From NCBI GenBank assembly GCA_965178125.1, contig OZ237754.1:310001-374000 (forward strand): a DNA stretch of 64,000 nucleotides, written 5' to 3'. Shown here piece after piece: positions 30,701-41,963 of this stretch; the first letter of the stretch is position 1; every line of letters begins with the position of its first letter. The DNA is from Bilabrum cf. latius (Eukaryota; Bigyra: Bicosoecida; Bigyra; Bicosoecida). The notes below the pieces were generated by a model, which made no database searches, was not told the origin of the DNA, and was given only the letters and a program-made list of their open reading frames with translations. The translations under genes were made by a program, and so were the position numbers.

Positions 30701-33700
30701 GACACTCCTCTCTGCACTTCCTCTACACTTTGCGGGTGGGCGGGAAAACTTTTGCAAGCTGACTCAGAACTACACTACATTGTAGTACGTGTCTTCTTGA
30801 GCACTGCCGAGATCAGTATCTTCGGCGTACCCTCGGGAAGATGAGTCGGCCTTCACGCAAATCAATCCCAGTTTCTACAGTTCCGGTCTTACTGATTGTA
30901 ACCCCAGACCTGCTAAAAACTGACATTGATTTGTACGTTACATCGAATCAGTTCTAGAACCTCCGGTTAGGGTTGCTAGAAAATGCGAGGGCGTGCTGGG
31001 CCCCGGCTCCTCGGGCGGTTGACCACCCGTGGCGCCACAAGGGGACCCGGCTGCTGGTGCAGCCTGCGCCGTACTGACCCGCAGATTTGGCCACCTGTGG
31101 CCACTGCGGCTTGCCGCCCTACGCATACTGACCTGTGGGTCACATTAATCCGCTCCTTGGATATAGTCGCCACGATGGCTGCTGTCCGCTTTGCTTGCCA
31201 CTAGTGGTAGTCATCTGTCGGTGGTGACCACCGTGGAGCCACTTGCATCGACTGTTGTGTTGAACTGTCAGGTTATGGTGGCTGATCTGCAGCATTCACC
31301 GTACCACCGATGAGCCTAGTCGTTGATCGCAACCAGAGATGTCAATTATATACGAAATCCTCGCCGAGCTTAATACTGGTGCCTAAGATGCATTCAAGTA
31401 CACAGGTTGCTGCGGGAGTGATCATCGCTTTCGTCGTTGTTAGTGCTATCCATTCGACAGGACCTCCCAGTCTAGCTTACAAATGGTGCATATGGTGCTG
31501 CTCATTTTGTCCTGTCGTTGCTAGTGCTGTTCATCCGGAACTTACAAAACTCTGTTGTCGAGCTGCGTCCCTGCAAATGGTGCAATTGCTCACACAGGCT
31601 GCCTTGGGGATGGGCATCTCCTCCTTGGCAGCTAGTGCTGTTACTATGACAAGACCTCCTGGTCGAGCTGTTCAATGGTGTACATGGTGCAATTGCTCAC
31701 ACAGGCTGCCTTGGGGGTGGTCATCTCCTCCTTGGCAGCTAGTGCTGTCGCTATGACAAGACCTCCTGGTCGAGCTGTTCAATGGTGTACATGGTGCAAT
31801 TGCTCACACAGGCTGCCTTGGGGGTTGTCATCTCCTCCTTGGCAGCTAGTGCTGTCGCTATGACAAGACCTTCTGGTCGAGCTGTTCAATGGTGTACATG
31901 GTGCAATTGCTCACACAGGCTGCCTTGGGGATGGTCATCTCCTCCTTGGCAGCTAGTGCTGTCGCTATGACAAGACCTCCTGGTCGAGCTGTCCAATGGT
32001 GCACATGGTGCAATTGCTCACACAGGCTGCCTTGGGGGTGGTCATCTCCTCCTTGGCGGCTAGTGCTGTCGCTATGACAAGACCTTCTGGTCGAGCTGTT
32101 TCATGGTGCACATGGTGCAATTGCTCACACAGGCTGCCTTGGGGGTGGTCATCTCCTCCTTTGCATGTGGTCGTAGTCCCGAGAAATCCACGACGATCCT
32201 GGCCTATTCACTTGGTACTATGCGTCGCTGCATGCCCACGCCGGGGCTGAGCTTCCAAGCGTACTTCCGGACCAGCAAGGCTCTCGGCATATCTGATGTT
32301 GCTGGTGTCGATGTAACTCGAATGAATCCTGCCTCAACCTGCTTGCGAATCTCAGTAAACAGGGCTGATTGCGTTGAGGTACCTTCGTGCCAGTCGGCGT
32401 CCCCACCGTCTCGTGGAGCCTTGATCGCTGCGTCAGGCTCGAGGTACCAGTGGAAAGGCGCGCCATACTTGCGTAAGACGTGCAACACCTCCGCCACCGG
32501 ACAACACTGCGTGGTGCAGATTGAGAATGTAGCTGGCTGCATCCAATACAGTTTGTCCCCACTGTGCACTTGCATGCTCCTCAGTGCGCTGCTCTGCGAG
32601 TTCATGCCGCTACGTTGCTCCACAATAGCCCTCTCGGTGTGCTCTGCTCTGGCTCCCTGACGGGCTACGAGAGTTCGCTCCTGGGTGGCCTGCTTTACAG
32701 CGGACGACTAATTCCTCGAAGCCTCCTCCCGGGTCCCCCCAAGGCTAACTCTAGCATCAAGGGATGGTCCCGTGGATTTGACAGGCAGTATGAGTCCCCC
32801 TTCGCCGTGACCTAGTCGGACCTCTCCTTCTAGTGCGAACGTCGGAGGCACTCTGCCGCCTTGCTGCTGCTACGTCGGTGCTGATGTTCGTGCTGCTTCC
32901 TACTACCGCGGCTGCCCTGTGACCTGGCCCTTCTGCGCCTCGCGCTGGGGGTGCTGTCGTCGCGCCGCTAGTAGATGTTCTCCTCCTTGGCCGCCAGTGC
33001 TGTCGCTATGACAAGACCTTCTGGTCGAGCTGTTCAATGGTGCATATGGTGCAATTGCTCACACAGGCTGCATTGGGGATGGTCATCTCCTCCTTGGCAG
33101 CTAGTGCTGTCGCTATGACAAGACATCCTGGTCGAGCTGTTTCATGGTGCATATGGTGCAATTGCTCACACAGGCTGCCTTGGGGGTGGTCATCGCCTCC
33201 TTGGCAGCTAGTGCTGTCGCTATGACAAGACCTCCTGGTCGAGCTGTTTCATGGTGCATATGGTGCAATTGCTCACACAGGCTGCCTTGGGGGTGGTCAT
33301 CTCCTCCTTGGCGGCTAGTGATGTCGCGGTTGAGCATCGTAACACAACCTTAAGTTATCCAATGGACGACTCGCAGCAACCCACCCAGGCTCGCCAAGCT
33401 GCCCACAGCAGCAAAGGCGGCCAGTGGCAGGCGCATTCAGGCGCCATCACAGACAAAGGCAAGCGGACGTCAAATGGACGACGCGCAGCAACCCACCCAG
33501 GCTCGCCAAGCTGCCCACAGCAGCAAAGGCGGCCAGTGGCAGGCGCATCAAGGCGCCATCACAGACAAAAGCAAGCGGACGTCAAATGGACGACGCGCAG
33601 CAACCCACCCAGGCTCGCCAAGCTGCCCACAGCAGCGAAGGCGGCCAGTGGCAGGCGCATCAAGGCGCCATCACAGACAAAGGCAAGCGGACGTCAAATG

Positions 33701-36700
33701 GACGACGCGCAGCAACCCACCCAGGCTCGCCAAGCTGCCCACAGCAGCAAAGGCGGCCAGTGGCAGGCGCATCAAGGCGCCATCACAGACAAAGGCAAGC
33801 GGACGTCAAATGGACGACGCGCAGCAACCCACCCAGGCTCGCCAAGCTGCCCACAGCAGCAAGGTGGCCAGTGGCAGGCGCATCAAGGCGCCATCACAGA
33901 CAAAGGCAAGCGGACGTCAAATGGACGATGCGCAGCAACCCACCCAGGCTCGCCAAGCTGCGCACAGCAGCGAAGGCGTCCAGTGGCAGGCGCATCAAGG
34001 CGCCATCACAGACAAAGGCAAGCGGACGTCAAATGGACGACGCGCAGCAACCCACCCAGGCTCGCCAAGCTGCGCACAGCAGCAAAGGCGGCCAGTGGCA
34101 GGCGCAGTCAGGCGCCATCACAGACAAAGGCAAGCGGACGTCAAATGGACGACGCGCAGCAACCCACCCAGGCTCGCCAAGCTGCGCACAGCAGCGAAGG
34201 CGTCCAGTGGCAGGCGCATTCAGGCGCCATCACAGACAAAGGCAAGCGGACGTCAAATGGACGATGCGCAGCAACCCACCCAGGCTCGCCAAGCTGCCCA
34301 CAGCAGCAAAGGTGGCCAGTGGCAGGCGCAGTCAGGCGCCATCACAGACAAAGGCAAGCGGACGTCATATGGACGACGCGCAGCAACCCACCCAGGCTCG
34401 CCAAGCTGCGCACAGCAGCAAAGGTGGCCAATGGCAGACGCTTCAAGGCGCCATCACAGACAAAGGCAAGCGGACGTCAAATGGACGACGCGCAGCAACC
34501 CACCCAGGCTCGCCAAGCTGCGCACAGCAGCAAAGGCGGTCTGTGGCAGGCGCAGTCAGGCGCCATCACAGACAAAGGCAAGCGGACGTCAAATGGACGA
34601 CGCGCAGCAACCCACCCAGGCTCGCCAAGCTGCCCACAGCAGCAAAGGCGTCCAGTGGCAGGCGCATTCAGGCGCCATCACAGACAAAGGCAAGCGGACG
34701 TCAAATGGACGATGCGCAGCAACCCACCCAGGCTCGCCAAGCTGCCCACAGCAGCAAAGGTGGCCAGTGGCAGGCGCAGTCAGGCGCCATCACAGACAAA
34801 GGCAAGCGGACGTCAAATGGACGACGCGCAGCAACCCACCCAGACTCGCCAAGCTGCGCACAGCAGCAAGGTGGCCAATGGCAGACGCTTCAAGGCGCCA
34901 TCACAGACAAAGGCAAGCGGACGTCAAATGGACGACGCGCAGCAACCCACCCAGGCTCGCCAAGCTGCCCACAGCAGCAAAGGCGGCCAGTGGCAGGCGC
35001 ATCAAGGCGCCATCATAGACAAAGGCAAGCGGACGCCAAATGGACGACGCGCAGCAACCCACCCAGGCTCGCCAAGCTGCCCACAGCAGCAAAGGCGGCC
35101 AATGGCAGGCGCATCAAGGCGCCATCATTGACAAAGGCAAGCGGACGTCAAATGGACGACGCGCAGCAACCCACCCAGGCTCGCCAAGCTGCGCACAGCA
35201 GCAAAGGCGTCCAGTGGCAGGCGCAGTCAGGCGCCATCCCAAACTAAGGCAAGCGGACGTCAAATGGACGACGCGCAGCAACCCACCCAGGCTCGCCAAG
35301 CTGCCCACAGCAGCAAAGGCGGCCAGTGGCAGGCGCATCAAGGCGCCATCACAGACAAAGGCAAGCGGACGTCAAATGGACGACGCGCAGCAACCCACCC
35401 AGGCTCGCCAAGCTGCCCACAGCAGCAAGGCGGCCAGCGGCAGGCGCATCAAGGCGCCATCACAGACAAAGGCAAGCGGACGCCAAATGGACAACGCGCA
35501 GCAACCCACCCAGGCTCGCCAAGCTGCCCACAGCAGCAAAGGCGGCCAGTGGCAGGCGCATCAAGGCGCCATCATAGACAAAGGCAAGCGGACGTCAAAT
35601 GGACGACGCGCAGCAACCCACCCAGGCTCGCCAAGCTGCCCACAGCAGCAAAGGCGGCCAGTGGCAGGCGCATCAAGGCGCCATCACAGACAAAGGCAAG
35701 CGGACGTCAAATGGACGACGCGCAGCAACCCACCCAGGCTCGCCAAGCTGCCCACAGCAGCAAAGGTGGCCAGTGGCAGGCGCAGTCAGGCGCCATCACA
35801 GACAAAGGCAAGCGGACGTCAAGTGGACGACGCGCAGCAACCCACCCAGGCTCGCCAAGCTGCCCACAGCAGCAAGGCGGCCAGTGGCAGGCGCATCAAG
35901 GCGCCATCACAGACAAAGGCAAGCGGACGTCAAATGGACGACGCGCAGCAACCCACCCAGGCTCGCCAAGCTGCCCACAGCAGCAAGGTGGCCAGTGGCA
36001 GGCGCATCAAGGCGCCATCACAGACAAAGGCAAGCGGACGTCAAATGGACGACGCGCAGCAACCCACCCAGGCTCGCCAAGCTGCCCACAGCAGCAAAGG
36101 CGGCCAGTGGCAGGCGCATCAAGGCGCCATCAAAGAAGAAACAAGCGGACGTCAAATGGACGACGCGCAGCAACCCACCCAGGCTCGCCAAGCTGCCCAC
36201 AGCAGCAAGGCGGCCAGCGGCAGGCGCATCAAGGCGCCATCACAGACAAAAGCAAGCGGACGTCAAATGGACAACGCGCAGCAACCCACCCAGGCTCGCC
36301 AAGCTGCCCACAGCAGCAAAGGCGGCCAGTGGCAGGCGCATCAAGGCGCCATCACAGACAAAGGCAAGCGGACGTCAAATGGACGACGCGCAGCAACCCA
36401 CCCAGGCTCGCCAAGCTGCCCACAGCAGCAAGGTGGCCAGTGGCAGGCCCCGTTTGCGACACAATGTTAATAATAATCTTGATTTACGATTCACTAGCGG
36501 CCTTGCTATGGTTTTTGGGATGCAATACAAGCATAAGTCGAGTTGCGCAGTGTTGTGCCTTGACGTGCCGTGTGCGTTATGAAGCAGCGCCGGGTGAAAT
36601 GCACTCGCAGCAGACCTTTGGCAGCAACTATGCAATAAGTGCATATACCAGCGTGCGTTTGACATGGGTTATGTTTACTTTTTCCTTATAGGGATCAACC

Positions 36701-39700
36701 TGAGACGAACACATCCCGATTGCCCTTGGAGCCAGCCGATAGGCCTCTCGAAAACTTTTAAAACTTTTGCAAGCTGACTCAGAACTACACTACATTGTAG
36801 TACGTGTCTTCTTGAGCACTGCCGAGATCAGTATCTTCGGCGTACCCTCGGGAAGATCGAGAGCGGTAAGGTTTCCGCCTGGGTACGGGATCGGAGTGGG
36901 TGCCGGGTGGAACCCAGTGCCGCGCTTGACGCCAGCCTACTTCTCCAGCGCAGCCGTGAGCAACTCGTGCAGTGCCACTCGTGCAGCCTCTGGCTGCACT
37001 GCCTGGTCGCGGACGAACTTCGGCATGCCGTGGAACCCAATGCGGGTGAAATTGTTGGGACGGTGGTACTTGGTGATCTGCTCATCGTTCACAGCCAGTG
37101 TCCAGCTCGCCCTGACGACCTTGTCGGAAGCCTGTAGCTCATCGATTTCCACAGTGCCATCCGGCGTGACGTAGGCGGGGCACTGGAAGGCCTGGTCGCA
37201 GGGCGGCTTGTTGTCTAGATGTATTAGCGAGGCGTTGTTCAGCACATTGAGGTCAACCATGAGCTCGCGCTGCATGGCCCGGGGACTCTCCCGCATCAGA
37301 AAGTACGGCACGGACACGTTGGTGCCGTTGCTCATCCTCCACGTAGTCTGAGGAATCTAGCCCAGAAATCCCGTGCCGTTGCCGTACTGGTCCCGCGTCC
37401 CGACGCTCTGGGCCAGATTGGATCCGGGCCCACCCGCTACGCTGATCAAGAAGAACTCAAGCCCGTCCACCTGTTGCGACCTGTTGCCCGGTGTGAGATG
37501 CCTGTGGTGGTGCTGATGCCCCCCACTGTAGTCATCATTCGTCATGTAATAGTCGTCATCTCTCATGTCGTCATCGTCTCCGTAGTCATCGTTGTCGAAA
37601 GAAGGAGCGGGCGAGGGGAACGGGCTTGCAGTTGGGGTCGCTTGCGGCCCGAATGCGGCTGCATTACCGCCTGATTCGCTGTACAATTTCTGTTCTACGC
37701 TTGGACTAAGCACCAAGATGCTGCCATCTTCCAGGTATAGCCACGGGGCGGATTCCGAATCAGAGGCTGCCTGCATTCCGACTTTTCCAGCCTCAGTAGT
37801 ATCCACGAAATCCACGAACGACTCATCACCCCAGGCTGACTGGCCGGCGCCCTCAGAGTAGTCGCTAGCAGTCTCCCACTCGGATGACTCGCCGAACCCG
37901 TGCTCCCATTCTGCCGCGAGCAGGTTCTGGTTCAGCGGGCTTAGCACGCTGGGCGCCAGCTTGCTCTGGGTGGCTCCGAATTCAGCCTTGACGATCACCT
38001 GCAGCAGCGCCAGCAGTCCCATCACGATAAGCGGCGTAATGACCTGACAGGCACACAGGCATTGCTGCCGGCCGATCAAAGTGAGGTACTTGATAGCCAG
38101 GGCTCGACAGCCGTATGAACGCACTGCGTTATCTCCCTTGGTAGCGGCATCTCGGTGCTTCGAGCCGGACATGATATCATCTTGTGAGTCGCCAGCGCCA
38201 GACATCGGCCCTTCCGAACCCAAGCTCTCGGTTTGAGATACCGCAGACGCCGATCCGGCTCCGAGCAAGGAGTCACCCAACTCGCTGTCATCCCTCTGCC
38301 TGTTGGGCTCGCCCGCTGCATCCACCGCTGCATCTGCTCGTCGCATCACCTGCAGGAACACCTCCTCCAGGGAACACATGCTCACGCCCCACTCGCGCAC
38401 TGCGCCGTGCAAGCTACCAGACTAGGCGTCTAGCTTCCCTGCAGGCAATGCAGCGGCAGCCCTAGACTGCGTCGAGGCGGTGGTGCTGGTGTCACCTTCG
38501 CTCCAGGTCTTTGTCTCTTCTCCAGAGGCGATGGATCCACCCCTAGGTCCGTTCTGAATCGCCGGAGCCCCCAACCTGCTGGTACGCCCTGCATCACCCT
38601 CTTCGTCCGTCTGCAGCTCAGTTTCAACCCAGCGCAGCAGCAGGGGCAACTCTTCAACACAACTGAACGGCACAACGAGGGAAACATTGCCGGCGTCTAG
38701 CTCTGCTACCTTCGCGGCGGCCAAGCGCTGCTGCACCGCGGCAGCTACGAGCGGGGCAGCGCTCGGCGTCGTGCTCATGGTAATGCGATAGCCGGAGCCC
38801 TCTCTTTGCTTGAGACTGAGGGCATTGCCTACTGCCCACAGCCTTCCGTGCGCCATGATCAGCACCCGATCACTGAGAGTTTCGGCCTCTAGAAGATCGT
38901 GAGAGGTAAGAATGACGCAGCGGCCGCGCTTGAGGCGCTGCAGCAAGCGCCACACGTCTCTCTTGTTGACAGGGTCAAGCCCTGCAGAGCACTCATCCGC
39001 GATCAGCACAGCCGGGTCGCCAATGCAGGCGATGGCGAGGGAGAGGCGACGCTTCATGCCCCCGCTGTAGTTGCCAGCCGGACGGTCGGCAGCACTCGTG
39101 AGGGACACCTCAGCCAGGCGCTTCTCCACCTCGCGCTCCACGTCCTCAGTGCTTCCCTTGACGCCCTTAATCCGGGCAAATATCCACATGTGCTCACGTG
39201 CCGTGAGCTCAGGCCACAGAATGTCGTGCTGCTGGCAGACGCCGAGCTACTTGCGGATATCGTCGAGGTGGTCCTCCACGTCCATCCCTGCTACCTCTGC
39301 CCTGCCTGTTGTGGGGAGGTAGAGCCCCAGCAGGATGTGAAGCAGAGATGACTTCCCCGCTCCATTGGCCCCTGCTAGAGCCACGCATTCGCCCTTGCGC
39401 GCAAGGAAAGACACTCCTTGCACTGCATGCACGTCACCACCACCACCACCAGCTCCTCCACGCTTAGAGGTCGACGAAACCTGCCTCTCGCCTTCATCTC
39501 CTCCGCCAGATCCACCCGTACCGCACCCCATCCACAGCCAGCTTCCAAGCCTGCCGCAGAGCGAGCACACGTCGTACTTCCTGTACACCTTGGTGAGCGC
39601 CAATACTCTCACAGCAACATCATGGGAGCCGCTTGCGCCGCCCAGCTCCGACCCGCCCTCCGTTGGCACGACCCACGCCTCCTCGGCTGCTTCGTCCACG

Positions 39701-41963
39701 CCCGGGTCACGCAGTGCCTCCACCTCCAGCTCCTCCCTCCGCTCGCGCCACCCCGCCGCTGCTCGGCCGGTGATGAGCTGCAACTCATCTCCTGTGGTCC
39801 CTGCGTTGATGCTTGAGGCTGACAAGAGTCCAACCGCATCCCCAGAAGCCGGCACAGCTGCAGGCAACAGCGAGGCGGGCCCGGCACGGCCCTTGCCTAG
39901 CACAGAGTCGCCGGTCGGCGCCCTGGATCGCCTGGTTGCGCGAGCCTTGGAAGATCGCCGCTTGTAATCAGCACGAGCGCGCTCAAGCGCCACGCTTGGA
40001 TCGTCTTCAGCGCAAAAACACGTTGCCGCGCGGCCGCACGATGAGGTTTGCTTTCTGCCGCAGCACCGCCCCTGCCACCCCACCCCAACGCAGCAGCAGG
40101 GGTGCTGCGGAGAACCGTGCTGCCCAGGCATGATGCTGTCAAGATAAAGGGCCAGAGACGCAAACAGGACCATGTCGCCCAGCATGAGCCATATGCTCTC
40201 GCTGGGGGGCGGGTTGTTGATGTGGAAGCCGAAAACGTTCAGCTCCCTGGACTTGTGCAGGTCGGACCAGTGGAACCCTGGGCCAGGGATGACCTTTCCT
40301 GCCCTTGCATCGATGGTGCTAGTGGCCATCTGCGCGATATCGAAGAAGCTCTTGGAAAAATTGAAGGCAGGGTACAGCTGCATCACGTACCGGATGAGCT
40401 TGATCCACGTCTTGATTGGGTGCATCCACAGGCAGTCGATGAGCCCCCCGTACCCCGCGCTAAGGATGCCCTGGAACACGAAGGACAGGAGCACGGCAGC
40501 CAGCCCGACCGTCTGTGCCAGCTTGGCCGAGTCCACGAGGGTGGAGAGCAGGAACGCCAGGGAGACCTGAGCCATCCCGAAGATGACAAACATAACAAAG
40601 TTGGCGCCGAAGCTGGACCTAGAAAAGTACTCGAAGCCCGCCGCGTACCCCGATGCAATCAGCACGAGCGATGTCAGTGCGCAGTAGGCCAGCCCCACGA
40701 ATGCCCACGATCCCCAGAATGCCGCGTTCCGCATGCCCATGGTCCTCATACCCAGCCGCAGCCTAGCCTCCTTCTCCCCGACAATCTCGACCAGCAGCAC
40801 GTAGAAAATGATGAGCGCGGGGAGGATGTACCACTGGCCACCCTGCTGCGCCACCACATTGAATGCGTGGATTCTCGGCTTTGGCTTAGGAAAGTGCCTC
40901 CACGAGAGGTCGATGGCTGCCTCTCGCTGCACCGTGCCGCTGTTCGAGGGGTCCCCCGCCACGGCCAGCTGTGCGATGTCTAGAGCCCTCTTCAGCTCTA
41001 GCGTGTGTGCAGACTCAAAGAAGGGGTATCGGGTCAGGCTGATGTTGTAGTAGATCATGTAGGTATCCAGCGGCCGCTCCAGCCAGAGGTACTCGCCTAG
41101 AAACAGCACTACCTGCGAGTTGAGTTGGAAGAGGAGCAGGGAGCGCAGAGAGAATGACAGATGCAATGCACGTGTTAGATATGACGATAGGCAAGGAAGG
41201 AAGCCGTGGGCATTATAATCGAAAGGAGCGGCCCAAATGGTGCGAGCATCATGCGCCAACTCACGTTCTGGGTCCGGTTGGGCCGGCTCAGCATGTACTC
41301 AGTCACAGTGCGGTTGTCGCGCATGAAGTCGCACGGAAGGCAGGGAACGCCCAACCCACCAGGTGAAAAGCCACTGGGGATCGCGAGCCGTAGCGGGCCT
41401 TCGCTTGGGTTGAGCTGCTTCCCGGTTTCCTGGACGTTGCTCGAGGAGCCGCTGCGGGGATCCCCCAGGATCCGGCGCGTTAGCTCCATCGCCGTCTGGC
41501 GCGGCTCGGTGGATTCCATGAGCTCGCATTTCGGCCAACTGCCATTCACTTGTGGTGCAGTAGCATTGCACCAGGACCACGGGTCCGTTTGGGATAGCAC
41601 GCCAGGGACTTGCTGTGGTGCAGTGTCGCTCAACAGGAACCCAGCGAGGGCGTCGCTATCCATCAGGGCGCGAACCCCAGGCGTAGCTGGCGCGTACACA
41701 AGGGTCTCGCATTCGCTTAAATGGGCTCCAATTGTACACTCTGGAAGCTGACCAACCTCAGATGCTGCTGGGTACGGCGTCTCCGAGTTCAGCAGCACGT
41801 CTGACAGCGCCTGAAAGCCCACTAAAAGTATTGTCACGACAACCGGGGAAAGGAGGAGCGAGCACGACTGCCTCCAATTTCGTACCTGCAATATCCAATT
41901 CTTGTATAGAAGAACGCCCAGCTACCTGCAGCAGGAGGATCCCTCCAGTGACACGTCACCCAT
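27721..41963 (-). CDS. ABCA-type full-size ABC transporter
   Basis: Exons 41963-41265, 41112-36846, 30919-30831 and 30039-27721 join in frame (2,457 aa, TGA). The introns are 152, 5,926 and 791 bp. Layout is that of ABCA lipid exporters: an N-terminal TM helix after VLLYKNWILQVRNW, an extracellular domain, a membrane block (WYILPALIIFYVLLVEIVGE and following), NBD1 (Walker A GANGAGKSS, signature YSGGMKRRLS, Walker B LIADECSAGLDP, H-loop TSHD), a regulatory tail (SLEEVFL), the second membrane half, and NBD2 (GPNGCGKST, LSGGMRRRLS, YLDEPTAGLD, TSHSMDE). Eight in-frame TAGs occur; the one at 28536-28534 is the Q-loop glutamine of NBD2 (LGLCP-TAG-HSVLWDDL). NBD1 has CQQH in place of the usual CPQH. 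The third exon (89 bp, 29 codons) lies between two introns with identical ends. Likely transports lipids; substrate unknown. Confidence 0.9.
30035..30189 (-). repeat. 155-bp direct repeat, copy a (intron 3' end)
   Basis: Identical to 30915-31069. In gene sense it comprises the last 150 bp of the intron, the acceptor and five exon bases (TTTTT). Confidence 0.95.
30040..30830 (-). other. Intron 3 of the ABCA gene, short copy of a twin intron
   Basis: 791 bp, donor GG before GTACGCC at 30830, acceptor caatgtcag at 30040. Its first 86 bp and last 150 bp are identical to those of intron 2. The middle holds a degenerate repeat of about 110 bp (30309-30553). Read in gene sense, it is flanked by the 89-bp exon and the last exon, both in phase 0. 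Confidence 0.75.
30309..30553. repeat. Three degenerate units of about 100-111 bp
   Basis: The core GGGTGCCGCCCTCTC..GAGATGACGACCCC occurs at 30309-30340, 30421-30452 and, more diverged, 30521-30553. Each core is self-complementary at its edges (GGGTNCC/GACCCC type) and could fold into a short hairpin. Confidence 0.6.
30745..30842 (-). repeat. 98-bp direct repeat, copy a (intron 5' end)
   Basis: Identical to 36760-36857. In gene sense it starts with 12 exonic bases (ATCTTCCCGAGG), then the donor GTACGCC and the first 86 bp of the intron. Confidence 0.95.
30915..31069 (-). repeat. 155-bp direct repeat, copy b (intron 3' end)
   Basis: Second identical copy of 30035-30189, at the 3' end of intron 2. 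Identity stops within one or two bases of each other on both sides, so the repeat has sharp edges. Confidence 0.95.
31574..32160. repeat. 107-bp tandem repeat, first block
   Basis: About six copies with 107-bp spacing, each holding caattgctcacacaggctgc and a stretch ending in agtgctgtcgctatgac. Older, more diverged copies can be traced back to about 31390. 107 is not a multiple of three, so the open frames across it are chance. Confidence 0.9.
32103..32983 (-). pseudogene. Decayed retroelement with reverse-transcriptase-like segment
   Basis: Between the two 107-bp repeat blocks, a minus-strand frame reads like the start of a retrotransposon RT: EIRKQVEAGFIRVTSTPATS, MPRALLVRK, then RIVVDFSGLRPHAKEE, matching the RT motif of the type VVDFRxLN. 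It is open from about 32830 only if TAG is read as Gln (for example PSE-TAG-ARIVVDF near 32200 and RN-TAG-SSAVKQ near 32710). The downstream RT (YxDD) is absent, so it is a fragment. The family could be Ty3-like; this is weak. Confidence 0.5.
32984..33325. repeat. 107-bp tandem repeat, second block
   Basis: About three copies of the same 107-bp unit as at 31574-32160, resuming right after the retroelement fragment. The array was split by an insertion, or the unit derives from the element. Confidence 0.9.
33361..36447. repeat. 112-bp tandem repeat array, about 27 copies
   Basis: The unit spacing is 112 bp (for example ATGGACGACGCG at 33474, 33586, 33698), with occasional 111-bp units and scattered point changes (agcagcaaaggcgg versus agcagcaaggtgg). 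Because 112 leaves a remainder of 1 on division by 3 and no unit frame has a stop, all three plus-strand frames stay open for over 450 codons; these are not genes. The unit is GC-rich and lies wholly inside ABCA intron 2. Confidence 0.97.
36760..36857 (-). repeat. 98-bp direct repeat, copy b (intron 5' end)
   Basis: Second identical copy of 30745-30842, at the 5' end of intron 2. It contains the perfect inverted stretch actacattgtagt just inside the intron. Confidence 0.95.

Larger units (their letters stand above)
30920..36845 (-). other. Intron 2 of the ABCA gene, 5.9 kb, filled with repeats and retroelement remains
   Basis: Same ends as intron 3, but the interior is expanded with 107-bp repeats, a decayed reverse-transcriptase segment and a 3.1-kb 112-bp array. 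The phase is 1 (GAG G before GTACGCC). The joined frame across both introns is open: LTALDLPE, then VFSRSGVTISKTGTVETG, then FLSVKVVATMPE. Other introns in this window are 92-183 bp. Confidence 0.7.

Noticed and set aside
33361-36447. CRISPR array
   Set aside because: Units are contiguous 112-bp repeats with no unique spacers, and the DNA is eukaryotic.
33251-36691. Three very long plus-strand open frames (about 480-630 codons) of repetitive Gln/Ala/His-rich protein
   Set aside because: They are a by-product of the 112-bp array: all three frames are open and give the same cyclic peptide in different phases. The region is inside an intron of a gene on the other strand.
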